Shown: positions 1-7,676, counted from the first letter of the stretch. The stretch is 64,000 nt of DNA from Thermobifida cellulosilytica TB100 (GCF_001517975.1 NZ_KQ950182.1:1-64000), one strand, 5' to 3'. Notes: generated from the letters alone by a model not told the origin. Made by a program: numbers and translations.

Positions 1-1260
1 GCCTCGGGGCTACGCGGCCGAATCGCCCCACCCCCTGCCTCGGCGGTGGCCAAGACCAGGCCTCGGCGGGTGCGCTCGACCCGGCGACGCCAAGACGCGC
101 CCGACCTGCCCAAGCGTCCGATGGTGCGCCGCACCGTGGGCCGGGCCTTCACCGACCCGGAGTCGGGCAGGGTGTTTCGGCCGTCGCTGTTCCTCACGCT
201 GACCTGTGACTCCTACGGGCGGGTGCGCTCCGACGGCACACCGGTGGACCCGGCCTCCTACGACTACCGGCGGGCCGCACGCGACGCACTGCACTTTTCC
301 AAGCTGGTGGACCGGTTCGTGCAGAACCTCCGCCGGGTGGCCGGGTTCGAGGTGCAGTACTTCGCCACCGTGGAGCCGCAACGGCGTCTTGCTCCGCATC
401 TGCACATGGCGATCCGCGGCACCATCCCGCGTGCGGAGCTGCGGCAGATCGCGGCGGCCACCTACCACCAGGTGTGGTGGCCTCCGACTGATCGGGTGGT
501 CTTCGACGGCGACCACCTGCCCATCTGGGACGAAGCAACCAGCTCCTACCTCGACCCGGCCACGGGGGAAATCCTGCCCACCTGGGACCAAGCCCTCGAC
601 GCCCTGGACGCCGACCCCCACGCCCAACCCCTGCACGTGGTCCGCTTCGGCCCCCAAGTCGACGCCAAAGGCGTGCTCGCCGGATCACCCGACGCCGACC
701 GGTGCATCCGGTACCTGGCCAAGTACCTGACCAAGGACATCGCCGAATGCCACACCGTCGAAACCGTGGCGCAGGAACAGCACGTCGAACGCCTCCTGGA
801 CGCGCTGCGGTTCGAGCCGTGTTCGCCGAGGTGTGCGAACTGGCTGCGCTACGGCATCCAACCCCAAGCAGCCAAACCAGGACTGCGCCCGGGGTTTTGT
901 GCCTCCAAAGCCCACCGGCGCGAGTACCTGGGCTATGCGGGCCGGCGCGTCCTGGTCTCGCGCAAGTGGTCCGGCAAGACCCTGGCCGACCACAAGGCCG
1001 ACCGCCTGGCCTGGGTCCTGCGCACCCTCGGCCTCGACCCCACCAACGACCGAGAGAACACCCACCCCGCAGCCTTCCCGCTGCGCTTCCTCGGCGACGG
1101 CGACCGCATCGCCTGGGAACTGGCCCGACCCACCGACCCGGACGTGCCACCCCGCGAACACCGCCTGTTGCGGGCCGTCGGCGAGACGCTGAAACGCCGC
1201 GCAGCACTCCACGCGGCACAACAGACCACTCTTTCAGCAACTGAACAGAGGGCAGCATGA
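1..1260 (+). CDS. RepSA-like replication initiator, 5'-truncated by window
   Basis: The reading frame is open from base 1 to the TGA at 1258-1260, so the N-terminus lies outside the window and at least 419 codons are present. The visible protein has an HUH-type metal site (PHLHMAIRG, near codon 134) and a downstream tyrosine/lysine block (IRYLAKYLTK, near codon 238). These are the signature of the RepSA family that starts rolling-circle replication of pSAM2-type elements after excision. The Tyr block would hold the nicking residue. The C-terminal third is Arg/His rich and less diagnostic. The stop codon overlaps the start of the excisionase gene (ATGA), showing translational coupling. Family assignment rests on these motifs and on the neighbours. 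Confidence 0.82.
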   Translation, partial: ASGLRGRIAPPPASAVAKTRPRRVRSTRRRQDAPDLPKRPMVRRTVGRAFTDPESGRVFRPSLFLTLTCDSYGRVRSDGTPVDPASYDYRRAARDALHFSKLVDRFVQNLRRVAGFEVQYFATVEPQRRLAPHLHMAIRGTIPRAELRQIAAATYHQVWWPPTDRVVFDGDHLPIWDEATSSYLDPATGEILPTWDQALDALDADPHAQPLHVVRFGPQVDAKGVLAGSPDADRCIRYLAKYLTKDIAECHTVETVAQEQHVERLLDALRFEPCSPRCANWLRYGIQPQAAKPGLRPGFCASKAHRREYLGYAGRRVLVSRKWSGKTLADHKADRLAWVLRTLGLDPTNDRENTHPAAFPLRFLGDGDRIAWELARPTDPDVPPREHRLLRAVGETLKRRAALHAAQQTTLSATEQRAA

Positions 1261-1451
1261 CCACCCCCCCACGCCTCCTCCTGACCGTTCCCGAAGCCGC
1301 ACGCGTGCTGGCGATCTCCCGAAGCAAGCTCTACGAACTGCTCGCCTCCGGGGCAGTGCGCTCGCTGCGCATCGGCGGTTCCCGCCGCATCCCCGTCTCC
1401 GCACTGGACGACTACGTCTCCGGCCTCCTCGACCAGGAGGAGGCAGCCTGA
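1257..1451 (+). CDS. xis: excisionase / helix-turn-helix DNA-binding protein
   Basis: A 64-residue protein that is almost entirely one winged helix-turn-helix of the MerR/Xis type: TVPEAARVLAISRSKLYELL is followed by an Arg-rich recognition segment (RSLRIGGSRRIPVSAL). Proteins of this size and position between rep and int in AICEs act as recombination directionality factors that favour excision. The ATG overlaps the rep stop (ATGA), and the last base of its TGA is the first base of the integrase ATG, so the three genes form one tightly coupled operon. An alternative is a small transcriptional regulator of the same fold. Confidence 0.85.
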   Translation: MTTPPRLLLTVPEAARVLAISRSKLYELLASGAVRSLRIGGSRRIPVSALDDYVSGLLDQEEAA

Positions 1452-2654
1452 TGGGCAAGCTCCGCGACGGCGTGATGAAACGCGGCAAGACCTGGTCCTA
1501 CGTCATCCGCGTCCCCGCCCCGGAAACCGGAGTGAGCAAACCCAAGTGGGTCGGCGGCTTCGCCACCGAAGACGAAGCCAAAGCCGCCCGCGACGAAGCA
1601 CGAGTCAAAGCCCGACGCGGCGAATACATCGAACGCAACCAGGTCACCGTGACCGACTATCTGACCGAATGGCTGGACACGCACTCTGTGCAGATCAAGC
1701 CGAAAACGTTGCAGATGTACCGGTTCCTCGTTGATCGGTACGTCGTTCCCCGCATCGGGGAGATGCGGTTGCAAGCGGTCCGTCCGGCAACCATCACCAA
1801 GCTCTACCGAGATCTTTCGGCAAGTGGTGGGCGCGACGGCAAAGGACTGTCGCCGCGTACGGTCGAGTACGTCCATGCCGTGCTGCGCAAGGCGTTCCGC
1901 GACGCCGTGGAGATTGAACAGCTCCTCCCCAGCAACCCCGTGGAGCGGGCCAAGCGGCCTCGTAAGAAGCGTTCGGAGCCGGGGGAGGTGTGGACACCTG
2001 CCCAACTGAAGGTGTTCTTGGAAGAGGCGGCACGCAGCCACCGGCTGTGGGCGTTCTTCCACGTGGCTGCCTACACGGGGGCTCGGCGCGGGGAACTGCT
2101 GTGCCTGCGCTGGCCGGACGTCGACCTCGACTCCGCGGAGGTCCGCATCGCCCGTTCGGTCTCCGTCATCGACGGCAGGCGAGTGGAAGGCTCCACCCAA
2201 GAGCGGGCGGTCCCGGGTGGTGGGCCTCGACGCGGAGACGGTGGGCGTGCTCCGTCGTCACCGTGCCGAACAGGACAGAGAACGTCAGGTCCTGGGAGAG
2301 GCGTGGAAAGGCGACCCCGACGGCTACGTGTTCACCACGGCATGGGGTGAGCCGATTCACCCCGACACGGTGTCCTCATTGATGAGGCAGTTGATCCGCA
2401 GGTACAACGAACCGGCGCAGGGACCGGGACCGGCTGAGCGGCTTCCGCCGGCACGGCTGCATGATCTCCGGCACGTCCACGCGACCACGCTGCTGCTGGC
2501 CGGGGTGCCCGTGCACCTGGTCGCTGCTCGCCTCGGGCACGCCGACCCGTCGGTGACCCTGCGGGTGTACGCGCACGTGGTCCGGGAGCAGATGGCCGCG
2601 GTGGCCGACGCCTTCGCCCAGGCGGTGCGGGAGAGCTGTGAGCAAGAGCGTTAG
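1451..2654 (+). pseudogene. int: tyrosine site-specific integrase, frameshifted
   Basis: The first frame (1451 to about 2195) encodes an Arm-type N-terminus, a SAM-like core-binding domain and the first catalytic Arg block (TGARRGELLCLRW). The second frame (about 2199-2654) encodes the rest of the catalytic domain with the H-x-L-R-H box (HDLRHVHATT), a second His and the nucleophilic Tyr region (LGHADPSVTLRVYAHV). The frames join if one C is removed from the CCC at 2196-2198, which restores a 400-residue integrase of normal AICE size. Either this is a true +1 mutation that stops excision, or it is a base-calling error in a C run. It lies 43 bp from the tRNA-Arg target gene. Confidence 0.85.
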
Positions 2655-2657
2655 CAC

Positions 2658-2689
2658 AAGGGCCGCTCCTCGATGAGGAACGGCCCTTT
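2658..2689 (+). terminator. rho-independent-like terminator after int
   Basis: Eight-base inverted repeat aagggccg/cggccctt with an additional inner CCTC/GAGG pairing, starting 4 bp after the integrase stop and ending in TTT. It separates the element's operon from the tRNA-Arg gene. Confidence 0.7.
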
Positions 2690-2697
2690 GACGTGCG

Positions 2698-2770
2698 CGC
2701 ACTCGGAGGGACTCGAACCCCCAACCTTCTGATCCGTAGTCAGATGCTCTATCCGTTGAGCTACGAGTGC
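2698..2770 (-). tRNA. tRNA-Arg (ACG)
   Basis: On the minus strand a 73-nt cloverleaf can be folded. The acceptor stem GCACTCG pairs with CGAGTGC plus discriminator G, there is a D-arm with TAGCTCAACGG, the anticodon stem TCTGA/TCAGA encloses loop CTACGGA (anticodon ACG), and the T-arm has GTTCGAGTC. CCA is not encoded. The 3' end faces the integrase gene, as expected for the target of AICE integration, with the att core presumably from the anticodon or T-loop to the 3' end. Confidence 0.95.
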
Positions 2771-2949
2771 TGGGTTGTGTGTGGCTGCGCTGCTCCGCTC
2801 GCCGACACGAAAAACTGTAGCACAGCGCCGGGGATGGCCTGGACCGATTAATCCGGGACCGTCCCGGGCGGCCGTTAGCCGTGAGGACTGGAGGGCAGGC
2901 GTACCGCGAGACGGTGAGCAGGACCGACGCGACCGAGAGGAGTCCGGTC

Positions 2950-4419
2950 ATGGCCACGACGGAACGCGAGGCGCGGGTTGTCGAGCGGGTGCCCAAGCAG
3001 TTGTGTGTCGGAGGGCACTGGCGGGACGCCCGGTCGGGGGCGACGTTCAAGGTGGAGGATCCGGCGACCGGGTCGGTGCTGTGCGAGGTGGCCGACGCGG
3101 GGCGGGCCGACGGGCTGGACGCGCTGGAGGCGGCGGCCGCCGCGCAGCCCTTCTGGGCGGGGTACCCGCCGCGCGACCGCGGGGAGATCCTGCGGCGCGC
3201 CTACGAGCTGCTCGTGGATCGCCAGGACGACCTGGCGCTGCTGATGACCCTGGAGATGGGCAAGCCGGTGGGCGAGTCCAAGGCGGAGATCGCCTACGCC
3301 GCCGAGTTCTTCCGCTGGTTCTCCGAGGAGGCGGTGCGCATCGGCGGCGGCTACTCGGTCGCGCCGAACGGGCAGAGCCGCCTGGTCGTCATGCGGCAGC
3401 CGGTGGGGCCGTCGCTGCTCATCACCCCGTGGAACTTCCCGATGGCGATGGGCACCCGCAAGATCGGTCCGGCGGTGGCGGCGGGCTGCACCGTGATCCT
3501 CAAACCCGCGCAGCAGACTCCGCTGTCGGCGCTGGCGCTCGCCGACGTCCTCCAGGAGGCGGGGCTGCCCGACGGGGTGCTCAGCGTGCTGCCCACCACC
3601 GACGCGGGCGGGCTGACCGGGCCGCTGCTGGGCGACGGCCGGCTGCGCAAGCTGTCGTTCACCGGGTCCACCCCGGTGGGCCGCGCGCTCATCAAGCAGA
3701 GCGCCGACCAGGTGCTGCGCACCTCCATGGAGCTGGGCGGCAACGCGCCGTTCATCGTGTTCGACGACGCCGACCTGGACGCCGCCGTGACCGGGGCGAT
3801 GCAGGCGAAGATGCGCAACATCGGCGAGGCGTGCACCGCGGCCAACCGCCTGTACGTGCAGGCCGGGGTGGCCGAGGAGTTCACGGCCCGGCTCGCCGAG
3901 CGCATGGCGGCGCTGCGCGTGGGCCGCGGCACGGAGGCGGGGGTGGACGTGGGGCCGCTCATCGACGACAAGGCCCGCGGCAAGGTGCAGGAACTGGTCG
4001 ACGACGCGGTGACCCGCGGGGCGCGGGTGCTGCTCGGCGGGGAGGCCGGGGACGGCCCCGGCTACTTCTACCAGCCCACCGTGCTTGCCGACGTGCCCAA
4101 GGACAGCGAGGTGTCCCGCACCGAGATCTTCGGGCCGGTGGCCCCGGTGATCTCCTTCCGCACCGAGGAGGAGGTGCTCACCGAAGCCAACAACACCGAG
4201 TACGGCCTGGTCAGCTACGTGTTCACGGAGAACCTGGGGCGGGCGCTGCGCATGGCGGAGAACCTGGAGAGCGGCATGGTCGGCCTCAACCAGGGCGTCG
4301 TCTCCAACCCGGCGGCGCCGTTCGGCGGGGTCAAGCAGTCCGGGCTGGGCCGTGAGGGCGGCAGCGTGGGCATCGACGAGTACCTGGAGGTCAAGTACGT
4401 CGGCATCGGCGGGTTCTGA
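2950..4419 (+). CDS. gabD: NAD(P)-dependent succinate-semialdehyde dehydrogenase-like aldehyde dehydrogenase
   Basis: A 489-residue ALDH-superfamily protein of normal length. The cofactor-binding lysine region (LKPAQQTPLSALAL), the FTGSTPVGR turn, the catalytic Glu block (MELGGNAPFIVFDDADLD) and the catalytic Cys (NIGEACTAANR) are all present. The C-terminus ends in the usual PFGGVKQSGLGREGG segment. The GNAPFIVFDDADLD and EACTAANR blocks are closest to the GabD/SSADH group, which oxidises succinate semialdehyde to succinate in the GABA shunt. ATG 2950 was chosen because GAGAGGAG stands 7-12 nt upstream; in-frame starts reach back to 2881 but lack a good ribosome site. The gene stands alone and is followed by a terminator. 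Specificity is inferred. Confidence 0.85.
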   Translation: MATTEREARVVERVPKQLCVGGHWRDARSGATFKVEDPATGSVLCEVADAGRADGLDALEAAAAAQPFWAGYPPRDRGEILRRAYELLVDRQDDLALLMTLEMGKPVGESKAEIAYAAEFFRWFSEEAVRIGGGYSVAPNGQSRLVVMRQPVGPSLLITPWNFPMAMGTRKIGPAVAAGCTVILKPAQQTPLSALALADVLQEAGLPDGVLSVLPTTDAGGLTGPLLGDGRLRKLSFTGSTPVGRALIKQSADQVLRTSMELGGNAPFIVFDDADLDAAVTGAMQAKMRNIGEACTAANRLYVQAGVAEEFTARLAERMAALRVGRGTEAGVDVGPLIDDKARGKVQELVDDAVTRGARVLLGGEAGDGPGYFYQPTVLADVPKDSEVSRTEIFGPVAPVISFRTEEEVLTEANNTEYGLVSYVFTENLGRALRMAENLESGMVGLNQGVVSNPAAPFGGVKQSGLGREGGSVGIDEYLEVKYVGIGGF

Positions 4420-4438
4420 TCCGTTGCGGCGACGCAGA

Positions 4439-4470
4439 AGCCCCCGCCGGGGCGGGCCCGGCGAGGGCTT
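4439..4470 (+). terminator. terminator after gabD-like gene
   Basis: Stem AGCCCCCGCCGG paired with CCGGCGAGGGCT (12 bp, one mismatch) around a 7-nt loop, 19 bp after the stop codon. Confidence 0.65.
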
Positions 4471-4484
4471 CGACGTCTGCGGAG

Positions 4485-4632
4485 CGGTACGGCGGTCGCC
4501 TCACGGCGCAGTGCGCAACGCGGCTCCGGGACCGCCCGGGCCACCACCGAGGTGGTGTCCGAGCGCGGTATTCCGCGAAGGCTATGAGTGGAGCCCGGGG
4601 GACACTTGCTACCGCACCGATCCACACCCTGT
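4485..4632. repeat. 148-bp direct repeat, copy 1
   Basis: This block is matched base for base by 4717-4864 at an offset of exactly 232 bp, with only four differences seen. Each copy holds the short palindrome CACCACCGAGGTGGTG. Both strands have open frames through the copies, but the frames differ between copies at their edges and have no ribosome sites, so I do not call them genes. See the finding on this repeat. Confidence 0.9.
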
Positions 4633-4716
4633 ATACACCAGGGCGGGACGTCAGTCACTTCCCGGGCGGAGTGTTTCCGCGGTCCGGAGACCTCGGGACG
4701 CGACTGCGGTGCGGGT

Positions 4717-4864
4717 CGGTACGGCGGTCGCCTCACGGCGCGGTGCGCAACGCGGCTCCGGGACCGCCCGGGCCACCACCGAGGTGGTGTCCGAGCGCGG
4801 TATTCCGCGAAGGCTGTGAGTGGAGCCCGGGGGACACTTGCTACCGCACCGACCCACGCCCTGT
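4717..4864. repeat. 148-bp direct repeat, copy 2
   Basis: Second copy of the block at 4485-4632 (about 97% identical), separated from it by 84 bp of unrelated sequence. It ends about 210 bp before the start codon of the DevR-like regulator, so the pair lies in that gene's upstream region. Confidence 0.9.
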
Positions 4865-4974
4865 GTAACGGAGGGCGCCCCGGCAGGATTCCCGTTGAGT
4901 GGATTTTTTCTCTCTTTTCTCGCCGCCCCCACGGACTCCGCCGGGAGGGGCGAAGGCTTCCGCAGCCCGTCGGA

Positions 4975-4986
4975 TTCGGGACTTTC
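4975..4986 (+). promoter_or_regulatory. DosR/DevR-like half-site upstream of the response regulator
   Basis: TTCGGGACTTTC matches the left half of the mycobacterial DosR box (TTSGGGACTWWAGTCCCSAA) base for base through GGGACTTT; the right half is not conserved. It lies 88 bp before the start of the DevR-like regulator and may be an autoregulatory site. The match is a visual one to a published consensus. Confidence 0.35.
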
Positions 4987-5073
4987 GGCAGGGGTAATCG
5001 AGCCGTTCGGCGAGGCGCCCCGACAGCGCGGCCGTTACGGTCGAAGAGAGGAGAGAGAAGCAGGGAGGCTGAC

Positions 5074-5739
5074 ATGCCGCAGGCGGACGCGCCCGGCCCG
5101 ATCAGGGTGTTTCTGGTCGACGACCACGAGGTGGTGCGCCGGGGGGTCGCCGCGCTTCTGGAGGACGAAGACGACCTGAAGGTCGTCGGCGAGGCCGGCA
5201 CCGCGGAGCAGGCGCTCAGCCGCATCCCCGCGGTCAAGCCGGACGTGGCCGTGCTCGACGTGCGGCTGCCCGACCGCTCGGGGGTGGAGGTGTGCCGGGA
5301 GATCCGGTCCTCCCATCCCGAGGTGGCCTGCCTGATGCTCACCTCCTTCGCCGACGACGAGGCGCTCTTCGAAGCGGTCATGGCGGGTGCCGCCGGATAC
5401 GTGCTCAAGCAGATCCACGGCTCCGACCTGGTGGGCGCGGTGCGCACGGTCGCGGCGGGCGGCTCCCTGCTCGACCCGCGCAGCACCGGGCGCATGCTGG
5501 AGCGGCTGCGGGGCAACGGCGGCAAGCCCGACCCGCTGGCCGCGCTCACCCCGCAGGAACGGCAGATCCTCGACCTGATCGGGGAGGGGCTGACCAACCG
5601 GCAGATCGGGGAGCGGCTCTTCCTGGCGGAGAAGACCGTGAAGAACTACGTCTCCAGCCTGCTGGGGAAACTCGACCTCAAGCGCCGCACCCAGGCGGCG
5701 GTGCTCGTCGCGCAACTGCGCGCGAAGAGCCAGATCTGA
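5074..5739 (+). CDS. DevR/NarL-type response regulator (LuxR output domain)
   Basis: A 221-residue two-domain regulator. The receiver domain (about residues 8-125) has the acidic pair in FLVDDHEVV, the phospho-acceptor Asp in VAVLDVRLPD, the Thr/Ser position in LMLTSF and the Lys in YVLKQI. The C-terminal LuxR helix-turn-helix runs from LTPQERQILDLIGEGLTNRQ to the KTVKNYVSSLLGKL recognition helix. This arrangement and wording are closest to the DevR/DosR and OsdR group, which answers hypoxia or redox cues through a partner kinase; no kinase is adjacent. ATG 5074 is preceded by a purine-rich GAGGAGAGAGAAGCAGGGAGG stretch. A pyridoxamine-oxidase-fold gene follows 40 bp downstream, a pairing known from DevR-type regulons. 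Confidence 0.85.
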   Translation: MPQADAPGPIRVFLVDDHEVVRRGVAALLEDEDDLKVVGEAGTAEQALSRIPAVKPDVAVLDVRLPDRSGVEVCREIRSSHPEVACLMLTSFADDEALFEAVMAGAAGYVLKQIHGSDLVGAVRTVAAGGSLLDPRSTGRMLERLRGNGGKPDPLAALTPQERQILDLIGEGLTNRQIGERLFLAEKTVKNYVSSLLGKLDLKRRTQAAVLVAQLRAKSQI

Positions 5740-5779
5740 CCCTTCCCGGGAGGAAGCGAAACGTCCAGGAGAGAGGCGC

Positions 5780-6217
5780 ATGAACGTGGATGGGCATGAC
5801 ACGGCGGTCACCGACAAGGCCGGGCTGGAGGTGCTCACCCGGGAGGAGTGCCTGCGGCTGCTGGCCCAGGCCCCGATCGGCCGCATCGTCTTCACCGACC
5901 ATGCGCTCCCCGCGGTCCAGCCCGTCAACTTCACCATGCTGGGCACCGACATCGTCATCCGCACGTCCCCGGAGTCCAAGCTCGCGCAGGCCACCCGTGA
6001 CACGGTGGTGGCGTTCGAGGTGGACGACTACGACGAGGAGGCGCGCACCGGCTGGTCGGTGATGGTGGTCGGCGTGGGCCACGCGGTCGAGGACCCCGAG
6101 GAGCGGTCGCTGCTGGAGACGCTGCCGCTGGACACCTGGGCGCCGGGGCCCCGGTCGCACTACATCCGCATCATGACCGACATCGTGACCGGACGCCGCA
6201 TCCCGGAACACTCCTGA
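5780..6217 (+). CDS. pyridoxamine 5'-phosphate oxidase-family protein
   Basis: A 145-residue split-barrel flavin-binding protein. The N-terminal LTREECLRLLAQAPIGRIVF and PAVQPVNFTMLGTDIVIRT segments are typical of small actinobacterial PPOX-fold proteins that bind FMN or F420 and reduce unknown substrates. VVAFEVDDYDEEARTGWSV is the characteristic middle block. AGGAGAG lies 7 nt before the ATG. Its closeness to the DevR-like regulator suggests that it is part of that regulator's stress response. The substrate cannot be read from the sequence. Confidence 0.8.
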   Translation: MNVDGHDTAVTDKAGLEVLTREECLRLLAQAPIGRIVFTDHALPAVQPVNFTMLGTDIVIRTSPESKLAQATRDTVVAFEVDDYDEEARTGWSVMVVGVGHAVEDPEERSLLETLPLDTWAPGPRSHYIRIMTDIVTGRRIPEHS

Positions 6218-6396
6218 CCTCCGCCGCGCCGCCCCCGGCCCCCCTGTCCCCCTTGCTGCCCGGGAGCGGCGCGGCGGATCCTCCTACACCGACTCCCGGG
6301 GCCTGCCGCCCATGCTCCGACTCTCCGGCAACACCACCGCCCGCCCCACCCACGTCACCCGAACCTGAACAGACCACCGCACGGGCAAAGAGGGTC

Positions 6397-6425
6397 ACCG
6401 CCACCCCCGCGTGCGCGGGGAGCAC
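6397..6425. repeat. orphan type I-E-like CRISPR repeat
   Basis: A 29-nt segment containing CACCCCCGCGTGCGCGGGGA and ending in GCAC closely resembles the usual actinobacterial type I-E repeat, including the 7-bp CCCCGCG/CGCGGGG stem. No second copy is found 61 bp to either side and no cas genes are in the window, so this is a single repeat and not an array. Confidence 0.5.
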
Positions 6426-6622
6426 CCTTGGCGACCTGGGACTTTACCAGCGGCCCGGGCGGTTTTCCTTCACTCGGGAAAACCTGGGCAGGCACCCCAG
6501 CCGTCGGCAACGCCCCCGCAGTCCCACAGGCTGCTCGTGTCCTGCCCGCTGGACCGCGGAACCGGCCCGGAGCCCTCCTGTCGCCGGACGCCACGGACGC
6601 TCCCCGGCACGGCCTTGACGAT

Positions 6623-6670
6623 CATGGCCCTAGGGACAGAACAGACGCTTGCTGTGCCCCCAGGGCCATG
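6623..6670. repeat. long imperfect inverted repeat
   Basis: CATGGCCCT (6623-6631) pairs with AGGGCCATG (6662-6670), and the pairing continues inward through GGGACAG against CTGTGCCC with one bulge. The sequence could form a 16-17 bp hairpin or act as a large dyad operator between the PPOX gene and the tenA promoter. No gene overlaps it. Confidence 0.5.
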
Positions 6671-6790
6671 GAAGACGGTGACGCGGTGCCGCAACGTCGC
6701 GGCCCGGCCCAGGCTGGTGGAGGTGGCTCACCGCCCTCAGCCAGACGGTGCAGGTGGGCAGGCAGTGCGGCGGATCCTGCTACCCGGCCG

Positions 6791-6820
6791 TGTCTCCTTG
6801 CGCTGGGGCGGGGCTAGAGT
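6791..6820 (+). promoter_or_regulatory. possible promoter for the tenA transcript
   Basis: TGTCTC and TAGAGT are separated by 18 bp, and transcription would start near 6827, right at the 5' edge of the riboswitch. The -10 matches well and the -35 match is weak. Confidence 0.4.
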
Positions 6821-6827
6821 GACGGTG

Positions 6828-6910
6828 ACCACGCGGGGTGTCCCATGCGGGACTGAGATGGGCCGAGGGCCCGAACCCGTTGAACCTGATCTCGGTAATT
6901 CGAGCGGAGG
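6828..6910 (+). promoter_or_regulatory. TPP riboswitch (THI element)
   Basis: The conserved blocks of the thiamine pyrophosphate aptamer are present in order: GGGGTGTCCC, GGGACTGAGAT, GAACCCGTTGAACCTGAT and a terminal CTCGGTAATTCGAG hairpin. The last hairpin is followed directly by GCGGAGG, which is the ribosome site of tenA. Ligand binding would therefore be expected to hide the ribosome site and shut off translation when TPP is plentiful. There is no obvious terminator-type expression platform. Confidence 0.95.
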
Positions 6911-6914
6911 AACG

Positions 6915-7622
6915 GTGGGTGTACTCCCTGTTGCCCCCGGTGAGACCGGTTTCACCGCGGAGCTGGGCCGTCGGCACGCTGACCTGTTCGAGGCCTTCTA
7001 CGAGCACCCCTTTCTCAAGGGCCTGCGCGAGGGCAGCCTCGCCAGGGAGCAGGTGCTGCACTACGTCGGGCAGGACTACCAGTACCTGACCGCCTACGTC
7101 CGCTGTTACGGGCTGGGGCTGGCGCTCTCCCCGGACCGGGAGTGGATGCGGTTCTTCCACGACGGCGTCTCGGTCATCCTCGCCGAGGAGGGCCACGCGC
7201 ACGAGGCGCTGTGCGCGTACGCGGGGGTGTCCTACGAGGAGGCCCAGGCCGACCGGCTCGCGCCCAGTGCGCAGGCCTACATCAACCACATGACGGCCGC
7301 GGGCCACGACACGCTCGGCGTGCTGCTGGCCGCGCTGCTGCCGTGCCCGTGGACCTACCTGTGGGCCGCGGCGCGGTTCACCGGGGAGGCGCCCCTGGAC
7401 CCCGACCACCCCTTCCACGGCTGGTGGTCCTTCTACGCCGGGGCGTACGAGTCGGACAAGCTGGCCCGGACGCGGGAGCTGCTGGACCGGGTGGCCGCCG
7501 AGGCGGGGCCCGCCGAGCGGGAGCGGATGGAGCGCGCGTTCGTGACCAGTTGCCACTACGAGGTCCGGTTCTGGGAGATGGCCTGGTCCCTGGAGGACTG
7601 GACTCCGCCGGACGGCTCCTGA
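6915..7622 (+). CDS. tenA: aminopyrimidine aminohydrolase / thiaminase II (TenA)
   Basis: A 235-residue all-helical TenA-family protein. It carries the usual HPFLKGLREGSL, YVGQDYQYL, EEGHAHEAL and PCPWTYLWAAARF segments and a C-terminal FWEMAW. TenA hydrolyses base-degraded thiamine (amino-HMP) to HMP for salvage. The active-site Cys normally sits in the block that here reads LLPCPWTY. GTG 6915 is taken as the start because GGAGG ends 4 nt upstream and is part of the TPP riboswitch; the frame extends further up but across the riboswitch. It is a single gene, closed by a strong terminator, with no thiamine-synthesis gene next to it. Confidence 0.93.
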   Translation: MGVLPVAPGETGFTAELGRRHADLFEAFYEHPFLKGLREGSLAREQVLHYVGQDYQYLTAYVRCYGLGLALSPDREWMRFFHDGVSVILAEEGHAHEALCAYAGVSYEEAQADRLAPSAQAYINHMTAAGHDTLGVLLAALLPCPWTYLWAAARFTGEAPLDPDHPFHGWWSFYAGAYESDKLARTRELLDRVAAEAGPAERERMERAFVTSCHYEVRFWEMAWSLEDWTPPDGS

Positions 7623-7629
7623 CCCGAGC

Positions 7630-7662
7630 GGGGCCGACCGGTCGCGCGGACCGGTCGGCCCC
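7630..7662. terminator. bidirectional terminator between tenA and the convergent gene
   Basis: Perfect 14-bp stem GGGGCCGACCGGTC/GACCGGTCGGCCCC with a 5-nt loop, 7 bp after the tenA stop and 14 bp from the end of the convergent small secreted protein gene. Confidence 0.85.
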
Positions 7663-7676
7663 GGTGCTTTCCGCGG

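Larger units (their letters stand above)
1..2697. mobile_element. right end of an AICE-type integrative element (partial)
   Basis: The order RepSA-like replication initiator, small helix-turn-helix excisionase and tyrosine integrase, followed at once by the 3' end of a tRNA gene, is the standard replication/integration module of actinomycete integrative and conjugative elements such as pSAM2. The three genes are packed with ATGA-type overlaps. The att core is expected inside the 3' half of the tRNA-Arg gene at 2698-2770, but only one end of the element is in view, so its exact boundary cannot be drawn. Transfer genes, if any, lie before position 1. The integrase carries a frameshift, so the element may be fixed in place. 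Confidence 0.8.
6218..6826. other. 609-bp non-coding stretch with a CRISPR-like repeat and hairpins
   Basis: No open frame here has a ribosome site or a recognisable protein. It holds one isolated type I-E-like CRISPR repeat (6397-6425), a GGTTTTCC/GGGAAAACC hairpin (6461-6484), a GGGACTTTA motif resembling half of a DosR box (6439-6447) and a long imperfect hairpin (6623-6670). The last part contains the promoter of the riboswitch-controlled tenA gene. Confidence 0.6.

Noticed and set aside
4588-5073. Open frame extending the DevR-like regulator upstream through the 148-bp repeat
   Set aside because: No ribosome site supports an earlier start, the extension has no similarity to receiver domains, and a strong purine-rich site precedes ATG 5074.
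6397-6486. A CRISPR array
   Set aside because: Only one repeat-like unit can be found; the position of the next repeat holds an unrelated hairpin and no cas genes are near.
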